Of a stretch of DNA of 34,059 nucleotides, positions 21,852 through 28,848 are shown one piece after another. The notes under the pieces are model-generated. The model was given only the letters and a program-made list of their open reading frames with translations. It was not told the origin of the DNA and did no database searches. A program made the position numbers and the translations under genes. The stretch is from the IMG/VR virus record IMGVR_UViG_3300046336_000017, positions 1-34,059 of that record; one strand, written 5' to 3'. Each line of letters starts with the position of its first letter. Within the stretch, counting starts at the first letter, position 1. The DNA comes from a virus.

Positions 21852-21877
21852 AGCCTGCCCTATTTCTAAGGCAGGCT
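21852..21877 (-). terminator. Hairpin after the reductase gene
   Basis: Minus strand AGCCTGCC (21877-21870) pairs with GGCAGGCT (21859-21852) around a 10-base loop, followed by a T-rich but interrupted run. It would end the dut-nrdJ transcript. The -10 of the next promoter lies in its loop. Confidence 0.6.
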
Positions 21878-21891
21878 AGGTAGGTTGTCAA
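21863..21891 (-). promoter_or_regulatory. Promoter of the leftward operon 21830-18229
   Basis: TTGACA (21891-21886), 17-base spacer, TAGAAA (21868-21863). The spacer and -10 overlap the terminator hairpin 21852-21877, so the new transcript starts about at the hairpin's end. Confidence 0.6.
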
Positions 21892-21902
21892 GTGTTAGTT
21901 TT

Positions 21903-23681
21903 CTACTCGCAAGACCTGATCAACTGCCCGGTTTCAGGATCAACGCGCATCTCACATGCGCCGTAATCATGCTCTGGTTCCGGTTCTTTAACGCTCAACA
22001 CACTGCCAGTCACGTCATTGGGGCGGTATGTCGTGCAGCCCTTGCAACCCAACTCCCACGCCTGCAAATACACATTCTTAAAGTCATCGAATGAAATATC
22101 CTCGGGGCAGTTGATGGTTTTGCTGATAGAGCTATCAACCCAACGCTGAGCAGCAGCTTGCATACGTACGTGATCAATCGGCTTTAACGTTTGCGCAGTC
22201 ACAAAACTGGCTGGCAATGGTTCACCCGGTCTTGCGCGTTTCCACTTATCAACGGCATAATCGCGCACTGTTTCAGTTACCTTTGAACCGTCTTTCTGCA
22301 AAACCTTGCGATCATATTCAAGCGCAAAAATAGGCTCAATACCGCTTGATACGTTGCCAGCATAAAGCGAGATAGTCCCAGTTGGCGCAATCGAAGTCAA
22401 CAAAGCATTGCGAATGCCGCAAGTCTTAATCAAGTCGCGAATGTCTTGATCCATGCCGAGCATATTACCGCTGTCAAGATATTTATCAGCGTCAAACAGC
22501 GGAAACGCGCCTTTTTCAATAGCGAGATCAATGCTGGCAAGGTATGATTGACGCGCGACAAACTTCATAAGTTCGTCAATCCATTCCATGCCTTCATCGG
22601 ACCCATAAACAATGCCACCAAGCGCCATTGCATCCGCAACGCCTGTTACACCTAGTCCAATGCGCCGCTTGGCCTTGGCCTCGGCTTCCTGCTCGGGCAA
22701 TGGAAACCGAGATACGTCAACGACGTTATCCATCATGCGAACGGCAGTCCAAATCGCATCGCCTAGCATTTCCCAGTTGATTGAAAAATCATCATTCAAG
22801 AATGCCGGAATATTCATACTGCCAAGCAAGCAAGCACCATAGGGCGGCAATGGTTGCTCGCCGCACGGGTTAGTTGCCGCAATGGTTTCGCAGTATGACA
22901 GGTTATTCGCCGTGTTAATCCGGTCAATAAAGATCACGCCGGGTTCTGCATAAGCATATGTCGCTTGCGTGATATGATCCCACAACCCCCGCGCTGAAAC
23001 AGTGCGATAAACCTTTCCACCAAACACAAGATCAAACTTCGCGTTATCCTTGACCGCCTGCATGAAATCATCCGTCACCAATACAGACAAGTTAAACATG
23101 CGCAGTCGGTTAGGGTCGCGCTTGGCGTCGATAAACTTGAAAATGTCGGGATGATCAACTCTCATGGTTGCCATCATTGCGCCACGTCTAACGCCCGCTG
23201 ACATGATGGTTTTGCACATTGCATCCCACACGTCCATGAACGACAATGGCCCGCTAGCGGTTGATGCAACACCCTTTACAGGCGCATCGACAGGCCTCAA
23301 CGTGCTGAAGTCATAGCCAATACCTCCGCCTGCTTGCATGGTAATGGCGGCTTCTTTCAACGCGTCCATAATGCCTGACAAGCTATCTTGCACCGTACCC
23401 ATGACAAAACAGTTGAATAGCGTCACGTTCCGATCAGTACCAGAGCCTGCATTAATCCTACCAGCCGGGATAAACTGAAAACGCTCTAAGACTGAATAGA
23501 ACTTATCAGCCCATAGTTGACGATTTGTTTCAGGTTCTGCCAATGCCCACGCAACACGTCGCCAAGTGTCTTGCACGGTGTTGTCGATTGGCGTTCCGTC
23601 TTGTTCTTTTAGACGGTATTTCATATCCCAGATTTGTTCCGCCATTGGGTTTTTGAATGGGTTGTAGTTTGCAATTGTCAT
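21903..23681 (-). CDS. nrdJ: Ribonucleoside-diphosphate/triphosphate reductase, adenosylcobalamin-dependent (class II)
   Basis: 592 residues. Makes deoxyribonucleotides from ribonucleotides using a cobalamin-generated thiyl radical. Active-site triad N-x-C-x-E at Asn271, Cys273, Glu275 ('NPCGEQPLPPYGACLLGSMN'), redox Cys91 ('LFNCFVMG'), 'PTGTISLYAGNVSSGIEPIF' and 'KGCTTYRPND' near the end, and C-terminal cysteines ('YGACEMR', 'IRSCE'). No ATP-cone is seen at the N-terminus. Oxygen-independent class, so it serves in aerobic and anaerobic cells but needs host B12. Start overlaps dut stop (ATGA). Confidence 0.95.
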   Translation of the reverse strand: MTIANYNPFKNPMAEQIWDMKYRLKEQDGTPIDNTVQDTWRRVAWALAEPETNRQLWADKFYSVLERFQFIPAGRINAGSGTDRNVTLFNCFVMGTVQDSLSGIMDALKEAAITMQAGGGIGYDFSTLRPVDAPVKGVASTASGPLSFMDVWDAMCKTIMSAGVRRGAMMATMRVDHPDIFKFIDAKRDPNRLRMFNLSVLVTDDFMQAVKDNAKFDLVFGGKVYRTVSARGLWDHITQATYAYAEPGVIFIDRINTANNLSYCETIAATNPCGEQPLPPYGACLLGSMNIPAFLNDDFSINWEMLGDAIWTAVRMMDNVVDVSRFPLPEQEAEAKAKRRIGLGVTGVADAMALGGIVYGSDEGMEWIDELMKFVARQSYLASIDLAIEKGAFPLFDADKYLDSGNMLGMDQDIRDLIKTCGIRNALLTSIAPTGTISLYAGNVSSGIEPIFALEYDRKVLQKDGSKVTETVRDYAVDKWKRARPGEPLPASFVTAQTLKPIDHVRMQAAAQRWVDSSISKTINCPEDISFDDFKNVYLQAWELGCKGCTTYRPNDVTGSVLSVKEPEPEHDYGACEMRVDPETGQLIRSCE

Positions 23682-24106
23682 TTCCCTGTTGATCCCATTC
23701 CGTTCGCGCCGCGTTTAGTTTCGCTCAATTCGTCCACCTCAATAAACTCCACTTGATCAACACGCCGCAACATAGCTTGTGCAACACGCTCACCGACTTC
23801 CGGCATCTCTGGATATTCGTCATCGCGGATTAATTTTACCACCACTTCGCCGCGATAATCGCTGTCAACAATGCCAACCGAGTTGGCTAGTCTGGTGTGA
23901 TGATTAAACCCATGCCCGCTACGGCTGTAAACCTCTAGGACGTGACCTTTTGGAATGTCGAAAGCTAGCCCCGTGTTGTAAAACGCAATACCCGGCCCTA
24001 CTTCAGTTCGATCAATCGCCACAAGGTCAAAACATGCCGCGCCGTCTGATTGGTATTTCGGAATAACAGCGCGCGGATCAAGCCGCTTTACTTTCAATTG
24101 CATCAT
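23678..24106 (-). CDS. dut: dUTP diphosphatase (dUTPase)
   Basis: 142 residues from ATG 24106, trimeric-type length. Removes dUTP and supplies dUMP to ThyX. Five motifs: 21-30 'DGAACFDLVA', 61-66 'SRSGHG', 78-91 'GIVDSDYRGEVVVK' with catalytic Asp81, 105-113 'GERVAQAML', and 132-141 'RGANGMGSTG'. Motif 2 has Arg-Ser-Gly instead of Arg-Ser-Ser. A longer open frame to 24385 is out of keeping with the family. Co-transcribed with nrdJ from 24134-24162. Confidence 0.93.
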   Translation of the reverse strand: MMQLKVKRLDPRAVIPKYQSDGAACFDLVAIDRTEVGPGIAFYNTGLAFDIPKGHVLEVYSRSGHGFNHHTRLANSVGIVDSDYRGEVVVKLIRDDEYPEMPEVGERVAQAMLRRVDQVEFIEVDELSETKRGANGMGSTGK

Positions 24107-24133
24107 ATAGTGTCCATATTGGGGTGAATTGTC

Positions 24134-24162
24134 ATTATGTAGTGTTTTGGGGGCGGTGTCAA
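24134..24162 (-). promoter_or_regulatory. Promoter of dut-nrdJ
   Basis: TTGACA (24162-24157), 17-base spacer, CATAAT (24139-24134). The TGA stop of the upstream gene lies within the -35. Start site would be about 20 bases before ATG 24106. Confidence 0.7.
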
Positions 24163-24695
24163 TCTGTGGGCGGTGCATATGTGATCTGTTCAGACTTGAT
24201 TGTTGCCAATGACATTCTTGATCGGCTAATCTTAATAGCAAAATCAGGCCGGATGCGTTCCAATGTATCAACAGCCGCCACAACCCGCCGATAGTCGTGA
24301 ACCATGCGCCTCGCCCAGCATTCCATGCGATAAGCAATAGCGGCGATAGCTTCCTCCTGTGTAAGCTTTGCCCACGACATGCCACTTCCGTTCAAAACAA
24401 AGCGGCCCTTACTTCCGAAAGTGTTCCAGACGTATCCCGGCGCGCCTTGTTCCCATGGCTGTTTTGTGGCGTCGCGGTAAGCATGTTGCGCAACCCATGC
24501 CCCTTTTTGCGTTAACTTAACAACTGGATGTGCTGTCAAAACAATGCAGTCCGGGTATCCATCACAATCATTTTCCCAACTTGCGCGCCACCGATGCAAT
24601 TCAGGTGCATCTCCAAGATCTTCATGCCCATAGTATCTGATGTCAGTTGGGTAAACCTTTGTCAGTGTATCGCATTCACTAAAATCCCAATTCAC
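24159..24695 (-). CDS. Hypothetical protein
   Basis: 178 residues from GTG 24695, overlapping the previous stop (GTGA). Contains 'LHRWRASWENDCDGYPDCIV', 'AYRDATKQPWEQGAPGYVWN', 'FGSKGRFVLNGSGMSWAKL'. Trp-rich and soluble. I do not recognise a family. Its stop lies within the -35 of the dut promoter. Confidence 0.6.
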   Translation of the reverse strand: MNWDFSECDTLTKVYPTDIRYYGHEDLGDAPELHRWRASWENDCDGYPDCIVLTAHPVVKLTQKGAWVAQHAYRDATKQPWEQGAPGYVWNTFGSKGRFVLNGSGMSWAKLTQEEAIAAIAYRMECWARRMVHDYRRVVAAVDTLERIRPDFAIKISRSRMSLATIKSEQITYAPPTD

Positions 24696-24937
24696 GCCAT
24701 CACCCCCCTATAGCTAAACTTGCCACCATCAATGCGCGCCTGACACAGTACAATCAGGCCCAACTCGTGATAAGCCCATGCCTGCTTGCCGATCTTGGTA
24801 TTGCCGATCAAATCAGCCCAATCGCCTTGATGATATTCAATCACCGTTCCGCGCGGGTTTTGTCGAATGCCGTCAATCCCCATCACCGCATTCTTAAACG
24901 CGCGGGACTTTTCTTTGTGTGTGATGATGCTGATCAT
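24692..24937 (-). CDS. Hypothetical protein
   Basis: 81 residues from ATG 24937, preceded by AGAGGTGA and coupled to the upstream stop (ATGA). 'AFKNAVMGIDGIRQNPRGTV', 'KQAWAYHELGLIVLCQARID'. No domain recognised. A longer reading to 25033 would duplicate coding already used by gene 24934-25092. Confidence 0.6.
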   Translation of the reverse strand: MISIITHKEKSRAFKNAVMGIDGIRQNPRGTVIEYHQGDWADLIGNTKIGKQAWAYHELGLIVLCQARIDGGKFSYRGVMA

Positions 24938-25092
24938 TTCGTCACCTCTGGATAAAAACCGTGGCAATCTTCGCCGCCGGGATATGCGGAATATGCTTGA
25001 TATGTAGCGTGGCCCGGTATTGTGCGGCGGCACTTATCGGCTAGTAAGCACGGTGTTGCGCATCTGGCGTAGTCGTATGGTAGTGGGGTCAT
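24934..25092 (-). CDS. Small cysteine-rich protein (52 aa)
   Basis: 52 residues with four cysteines at 11, 15, 21 and 43 ('YARCATPCLLADKC' and 'GGEDCHGFYP'). The cluster C-x3-C-x5-C with a distant Cys could bind zinc. Compact, Pro/Gly-rich. I believe I have seen relatives among small alphaproteobacterial phage proteins, but cannot name one. Coupled at both ends: its ATG follows the upstream TAA directly and its stop overlaps the next ATG. Confidence 0.6.
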   Translation of the reverse strand: MTPLPYDYARCATPCLLADKCRRTIPGHATYQAYSAYPGGEDCHGFYPEVTK

Positions 25093-25326
25093 TTATTCAA
25101 ACTCCTCATATGCGGCCTCAATAAGTGCCGACTTGGTTTTTCCAGTTAGTCCGACGATCTTATGGCCGAAAATCTCGATGTAGTCAATCTCAATCTCATC
25201 TATTTCAGTCCAAGGCGGTTCGTCTGTGTATCCCCCGGCGCTGTAATATCCACCAGATTCAATATGGGCGCGGGCATGTACTGTAACTTCAATAGTGAAC
25301 GTGCGATCTTCTGTGTGGCGTGGCAT
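25093..25326 (-). CDS. Hypothetical acidic protein
   Basis: 77 residues from ATG 25326 (ATG 25329 also possible), with GGGAG just upstream. Strongly acidic middle ('PPWTEIDEIEIDYIEIFG') and beta-strand N-terminus ('RTFTIEVTVHARAHIESG'). No domain recognised. First gene of a leftward operon of four, with promoter 25352-25380. Confidence 0.55.
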   Translation of the reverse strand: MPRHTEDRTFTIEVTVHARAHIESGGYYSAGGYTDEPPWTEIDEIEIDYIEIFGHKIVGLTGKTKSALIEAAYEEFE

Positions 25327-25351
25327 CATGTACTCCCTTGTTTCTACACAA

Positions 25352-25380
25352 CCCATAACACCTCACAAACAGCCACGCAA
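25352..25380 (-). promoter_or_regulatory. Leftward promoter of operon 25326-24159
   Basis: TTGCGT (25380-25375), 17 bases, TATGGG (25357-25352). Back-to-back with the rightward promoter at 25395; both have the same -10 context TTATGGGTT. Confidence 0.5.
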
Positions 25381-25394
25381 CAACTATTTATCAG

Positions 25395-25423
25395 TTGACA
25401 CGGGGTTTTCGTTCGTTTATGGG
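25395..25423 (+). promoter_or_regulatory. Rightward promoter of the ParB/PAPS-reductase cassette
   Basis: TTGACA (25395-25400), 17-base spacer, TATGGG (25418-25423), 24 bases before ATG 25448. The RBS AGAGGAG follows. Confidence 0.65.
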
Positions 25424-25447
25424 TTAGGGACACAAGAGGAGTTTAGC

Positions 25448-26152
25448 ATGTGTAAAATTACTGACATTCAGTCCAAAACTGAGGCGCTCGATAAGATCAT
25501 GAACGCTGCAAAGTCTATGGATGGTGCATCATTACCTGAAATGGTCGATTTCCTCAATAAAGCTAGGGGAATGCTTCACCAAGTTAGCCCGTTTAAAAAT
25601 GAACCTATTGACTTTGTGAAGTGGGTCATCACGGATCAAGTACACGCCAATGACTACAACCCCAACAGCGTAGCGCCGCCTGAAATGATCCTTTTGGAGC
25701 ACTCCATTGAGCATGACGGCTACACGCAACCAGTAGTAGCTTGGCCTGATAGTGATAGCACTTTTGAAGTTGTGGACGGGTTTCACCGTACAACCGTAGC
25801 AAAGCGCTCCGACATGGTTCGAACAAGGCTGCAAGGATACATGCCACTTGTTACTATTCAGAACGATAATGCGGATCGTAACGACCGAATTGCCGCAACT
25901 ATTAGGCACAACAGGGCGCGCGGTAAGCACAATGTAAACTCAATGTCAGACATTGTAATTGAGTTGAAAAAGCGAAACTGGTCTGATGACCGTGTAGCCC
26001 GCGAATTGGGTATGGATGCGGATGAAGTTTTGCGCCTATGCCAAGTGTCTGGGCTTGCTGAGGTGTTTGCCGATGAGGAATTCAGCAAATCTTGGGATGC
26101 TGGAATTTTTGCAGAAGAAGATTTAGAGGCATTGTCAGAGGATGATATTTAA
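25448..26152 (+). CDS. ParB-like nuclease domain protein, IbrB-like
   Basis: 234 residues from ATG 25448, RBS AGAGGAG. Central ParB N-terminal-type domain: 'ANDYNPNSVAPPEM' at 67-80, 'HDGYTQPVVAWP' at 89-100, 'EVVDGFHRTTVAKR' at 107-120, then 'IRHNRARGKHN'. The C-terminus has an HTH-like 'SDDRVARELGMDADEVLRLC'. This pairs with the PAPS-reductase family gene two downstream, the combination known as IbrB/IbrA in prophages, described as co-activators of immunoglobulin-binding genes in E. coli. The biochemical role is not established. TAATG overlap with the next gene. Confidence 0.8.
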   Translation: MCKITDIQSKTEALDKIMNAAKSMDGASLPEMVDFLNKARGMLHQVSPFKNEPIDFVKWVITDQVHANDYNPNSVAPPEMILLEHSIEHDGYTQPVVAWPDSDSTFEVVDGFHRTTVAKRSDMVRTRLQGYMPLVTIQNDNADRNDRIAATIRHNRARGKHNVNSMSDIVIELKKRNWSDDRVARELGMDADEVLRLCQVSGLAEVFADEEFSKSWDAGIFAEEDLEALSEDDI

Positions 26153-26574
26153 TGGAAAGAATTTACCACACTTGGGATAAGTGGGAATGCTACCCAGCGG
26201 GTTTTTACGCTGAAAAGCCGCCAAAAGGAATGGACAACGACGAATGCGAGTTGGCTTATCGTGACTTTTTATCAGACCTAACGGCTTTCGCATCTGGACT
26301 TGAGGGTGTGACAAAGGAATGGGTTAATTCTTGCGAACATTACCTGACAAACGAAAGCATGAACAGGATCGCATGGCTAGGGCAAGCTGCAATGTGCTAT
26401 GTAAACAATATTCCATCTAGGTTTAGGGGTGGTTACAATCTTCTGTCTGATGATCAAAAAGATGCGGCGGATAATCTCGCATTAGAATACCTAAACAAGT
26501 GGCGCGCGCAATACGGACAGCCGCCTCTAGATACTACTGCCGTTAAATCACGCACGGAGGCTAATCTTTACTGA
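26152..26574 (+). CDS. Unknown protein encoded between IbrB-like and IbrA-like genes
   Basis: 140 residues; overlaps both neighbours by one base (TAATG and TGATG), so it is obligatorily co-translated. Aromatic-rich: 'YHTWDKWECYPAGFYAEKPP', 'MNRIAWLGQAAMCYVNNIPS', 'SDDQKDAADNLALEYLNKW'. Helical C-terminus. I recognise no family. Its fixed place between two functionally linked genes marks it as a component of the same system. Confidence 0.65.
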   Translation: MERIYHTWDKWECYPAGFYAEKPPKGMDNDECELAYRDFLSDLTAFASGLEGVTKEWVNSCEHYLTNESMNRIAWLGQAAMCYVNNIPSRFRGGYNLLSDDQKDAADNLALEYLNKWRAQYGQPPLDTTAVKSRTEANLY

Positions 26575-27803
26575 TGCAACATAAAATTTACCGGGAACAA
26601 AATGTTTTGGATGCGGCGCGTGATCGTATTTCATACACTTTTGACAAATTTGAGCGTATCTTTATCAGTTTTTCAGGTGGGAAGGACAGTAGCGTCATGT
26701 TTCATCTAGTAATGGATGAAGCAATCAAGCGTAACCGCCGTGTGGCCGTTATGATTATTGACTTTGAGGCTCAATATAAAAAGACTTCTGATCATGTGGA
26801 GGAAATGCTTGATCGCTACAAAGGCAACATTGAGCCATTTTGGTTTTGTTTACCAATTAAGCTGCGTAACGCCGTGTCAACATTTGAGCCAGTTTGGTGC
26901 GCTTGGGATCCTGATCGAAAGGATGATTGGGTAAGACCTATGCCTAAGCATCGCGCAGTTGTTAACATGGATAATGCGCCTGACTGGTTTCAGCCACGCA
27001 TGGAGTTTGAAGAGTTTATCATCCTTTTTGCTGACTGGTATTCCGGCGAACAAGAGACAGCAGGTTTCATTGGTATCAGAGCCGATGAAAGCCTAAACCG
27101 TTTCAGGACGATATGCACATTCAAAAAGGAAACGTATGAAGGCAAGCGTTGGACAACTAAGGTTACTGACAAGGCATATAACATTTACCCTATATATGAT
27201 TGGAAAACACAAGACATTTGGAAGTATCACGCAGCGTTCCCAGACCGTGAGCATAACACTATATATGACCTTATGCACCAAGCTGGTGTTAAGCCATCTC
27301 AGCAACGGCTTTGCCAGCCGTATGGCGACGATCAGAGGCGCGGACTATGGCTTTATCATATCCTAGAGCCAGAAACGTGGTATCGTGTCGTGGCCCGTGT
27401 AAATGGCGCGAATAGTGGGGCTTTGTACATCAACGAGACAGGAAACATCACAGGGTATAGCAAGATCACACTACCAGAGGGGCATACTTACAAATCCTTC
27501 TGCAATCTTTTGCTTGCAACCATGCCTAAGATCACGCGGGATCACTATGTGGAGAGGTTTCGCGTCTTTATGAAGGGATGGAAAGGCCGTGGATATATGG
27601 ACGGAATGCCTGACTTTGCACCCAAGGTTTTAGAAGATAAACAATGGGCACCATCTTGGCGTAGGTTGTGCAAGGTCTTGCTACGCAACGATTGGTGGTG
27701 CAAGGGTCTTGGTATGCAGCAACCAAAAAGCGTAGCCTATGGAAAATATCTCGACATGAAGAAGGCAAAAAAAGATGCCGCAATGATGTCAACAAGTCTT
27801 TAG
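26574..27803 (+). CDS. PAPS reductase / ATP-pyrophosphatase family protein, IbrA-like (DUF3440)
   Basis: 409 residues. PP-loop 'SFSGGKDSSVMFHL' at about 33-46 binds ATP and adenylates a substrate. 'GFIGIRADESLNRFRTI' and the following 'KAYNIYPIYDWKTQDIWKYH' are the second block of the family, and the DUF3440-like C-terminus has 'GMPDFAPKVLEDKQWAPSWR'. Relatives include CysH, DndC and IbrA. Here there is no visible sulfur carrier or desulfurase, so DNA modification, tRNA modification or regulation are all open. Followed by a terminator. Confidence 0.85.
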   Translation: MQHKIYREQNVLDAARDRISYTFDKFERIFISFSGGKDSSVMFHLVMDEAIKRNRRVAVMIIDFEAQYKKTSDHVEEMLDRYKGNIEPFWFCLPIKLRNAVSTFEPVWCAWDPDRKDDWVRPMPKHRAVVNMDNAPDWFQPRMEFEEFIILFADWYSGEQETAGFIGIRADESLNRFRTICTFKKETYEGKRWTTKVTDKAYNIYPIYDWKTQDIWKYHAAFPDREHNTIYDLMHQAGVKPSQQRLCQPYGDDQRRGLWLYHILEPETWYRVVARVNGANSGALYINETGNITGYSKITLPEGHTYKSFCNLLLATMPKITRDHYVERFRVFMKGWKGRGYMDGMPDFAPKVLEDKQWAPSWRRLCKVLLRNDWWCKGLGMQQPKSVAYGKYLDMKKAKKDAAMMSTSL

Positions 27804-27813
27804 GGTAACTCAA

Positions 27814-27850
27814 CCCCGCGCATCATTTAGTTGTTGCGCGGGGTGTTTTT
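27814..27850 (+). terminator. Terminator closing the cassette
   Basis: CCCCGCGCA (27814-27822) pairs perfectly with TGCGCGGGG (27835-27843), followed by TGTTTTT. It lies ten bases beyond the stop of the PAPS-reductase gene. Confidence 0.9.
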
Positions 27851-27896
27851 ATGTGGTTATGTGTGGGTATGGAAACGCAAACGAAGGAATGAGATT

Positions 27897-28076
27897 ATGG
27901 AAAAAGCAAAAGCATATGACAACCGCATTGACCGCAAAGCATACATTCTTGATACAGGCCGCCCGTTTGTCGCAGTGAAACCAAAGGGATTTTTTAACCC
28001 AGTAATCGGCCACTATGAAAGCATGAAGTCTGCAAAAGCAGCCGCAAAACGTTGGAATGAAAAGGGGTGCAAATGA
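27897..28076 (+). CDS. Small hypothetical basic protein
   Basis: 59 residues from ATG 27897, with AAGGA eight bases upstream. Basic, 'VAVKPKGFFNPVIGHYESMK' and 'SAKAAAKRWNEKG'. No domain recognised. It follows the cassette terminator and is coupled to the next ORF (ATGA). No promoter of its own is obvious; read-through may express it. Confidence 0.55.
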   Translation: MEKAKAYDNRIDRKAYILDTGRPFVAVKPKGFFNPVIGHYESMKSAKAAAKRWNEKGCK

Positions 28077-28189
28077 AAGAAGTTTTGATATTTTGGGTTG
28101 TCTTAGGTATCCCCATGTTGCTAGTTATTAAATGGATTGCAATTAGGCAACAAAAGCAGCATGATAAATGGAATAAACTCAGTAAGTAA
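28073..28189 (+). CDS. Small membrane peptide (38 aa)
   Basis: 38 residues: one hydrophobic segment (about 4-23, 'VLIFWVVLGIPMLLVIKWIA') and a basic polar tail. Starts with an ATGA overlap with the upstream stop; terminator follows at 28200. Likely inner-membrane, N-out or N-in not decidable. Confidence 0.5.
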   Translation: MKEVLIFWVVLGIPMLLVIKWIAIRQQKQHDKWNKLSK

Positions 28190-28199
28190 CATTATGTTA

Positions 28200-28230
28200 A
28201 ACCCGCGCCTTTCAAAAGCGCGGGTTTTTT
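28200..28230 (+). terminator. Terminator after small rightward genes
   Basis: AACCCGCGC (28200-28208) pairs with GCGCGGGTT (28218-28226), followed by a six-T run to 28230. Its loop holds the stop codon of the leftward gene 28212-28457. Confidence 0.85.
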
Positions 28231-28457
28231 ACATCAGCGCGCATAGGCCATAGCCTCTTGATATGCGCCTCAACCATTAACCGCATGGCCTGTGGAATAC
28301 GTCCTAGCATGGCCTTGCGCCTATCAGGCGTATCACCTTCACGGATGATCTGCAAAGCCGCCTTGTAGCACTCCCTGTCAACCATAGGCCGGATATCAGG
28401 CTCAAGCGTTGCCTTCCCCATCATGACATCGCGCGCACGTTCACTTGGCTTGAGCAT
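28212..28457 (-). CDS. Hypothetical helical protein
   Basis: 81 residues. 'PDIRPMVDRECYKAALQIIR' and 'RRKAMLGRIPQAMRLMVEAH' give two amphipathic helices. Overlaps the VRR-NUC gene by 17 bases. Stop lies in the loop of the rightward terminator. I do not recognise a named family. Confidence 0.6.
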   Translation of the reverse strand: MLKPSERARDVMMGKATLEPDIRPMVDRECYKAALQIIREGDTPDRRKAMLGRIPQAMRLMVEAHIKRLWPMRADVKNPRF

Positions 28458-28848
28458 CCCAATACCTCACCGCTGTAATAGCCGCCTCATAGCCTAAAGC
28501 AATACAAGCATAAGCCCCCGCCGCCTGTGCCGCGCGTAGGTACTCAACCTGTCCCGGTTGCCAAGTACTTTTCGTGTGGTCTTTCCTCTTGATCTCCATC
28601 ACCAACGGCACACTGGCCGGGATAATCACATCAACTGTGCCAGCCGTCATACCCTCGGCCTTTTGCCACTTGGCTTGTCCGATAGTCCTAACGCCTTCAT
28701 TGCGCGGATGAAACGCCAAGACGCCCCACGTCTTTGGATACTGCGCGCGGATAAATGCAAAAAGCGTAACTTGTGCTGCATTTTCAACAGCACATTTACC
28801 GCGAAACGTGGGGTCGCCCCATAATGGTATATCAGGTGGCAGGATCAA
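28441..28848 (-). CDS. VRR-NUC domain nuclease
   Basis: 135 residues from TTG 28848, chosen for the AAGGA about eight bases upstream. PD-(D/E)XK-like fold: 'HPRNEGVRTIGQAKWQKAEG', then 'MTAGTVDVIIP' with catalytic Asp, and 'VMEIKRKDHTKSTWQPGQVE' with E-x-K, then 'AQAAGAYACIALGYEAAI'. VRR-NUC enzymes of phages are often encoded next to an SF2 helicase, as here; the pair may process branched or single-stranded junctions. Confidence 0.85.
   Translation of the reverse strand: MILPPDIPLWGDPTFRGKCAVENAAQVTLFAFIRAQYPKTWGVLAFHPRNEGVRTIGQAKWQKAEGMTAGTVDVIIPASVPLVMEIKRKDHTKSTWQPGQVEYLRAAQAAGAYACIALGYEAAITAVRYWDAQAK

Noticed and set aside
23678-24385. Extended dUTPase reading frame (235 codons)
   Set aside because: The first 93 codons overlap the upstream gene and would be a non-homologous extension; the family length and the promoter at 24134 fit the start at 24106.
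28200-28230. Bidirectional terminator serving the leftward gene 28212-28457
   Set aside because: The T-run on the minus strand is only TTT followed by mixed bases, so it is convincing only for the + strand.
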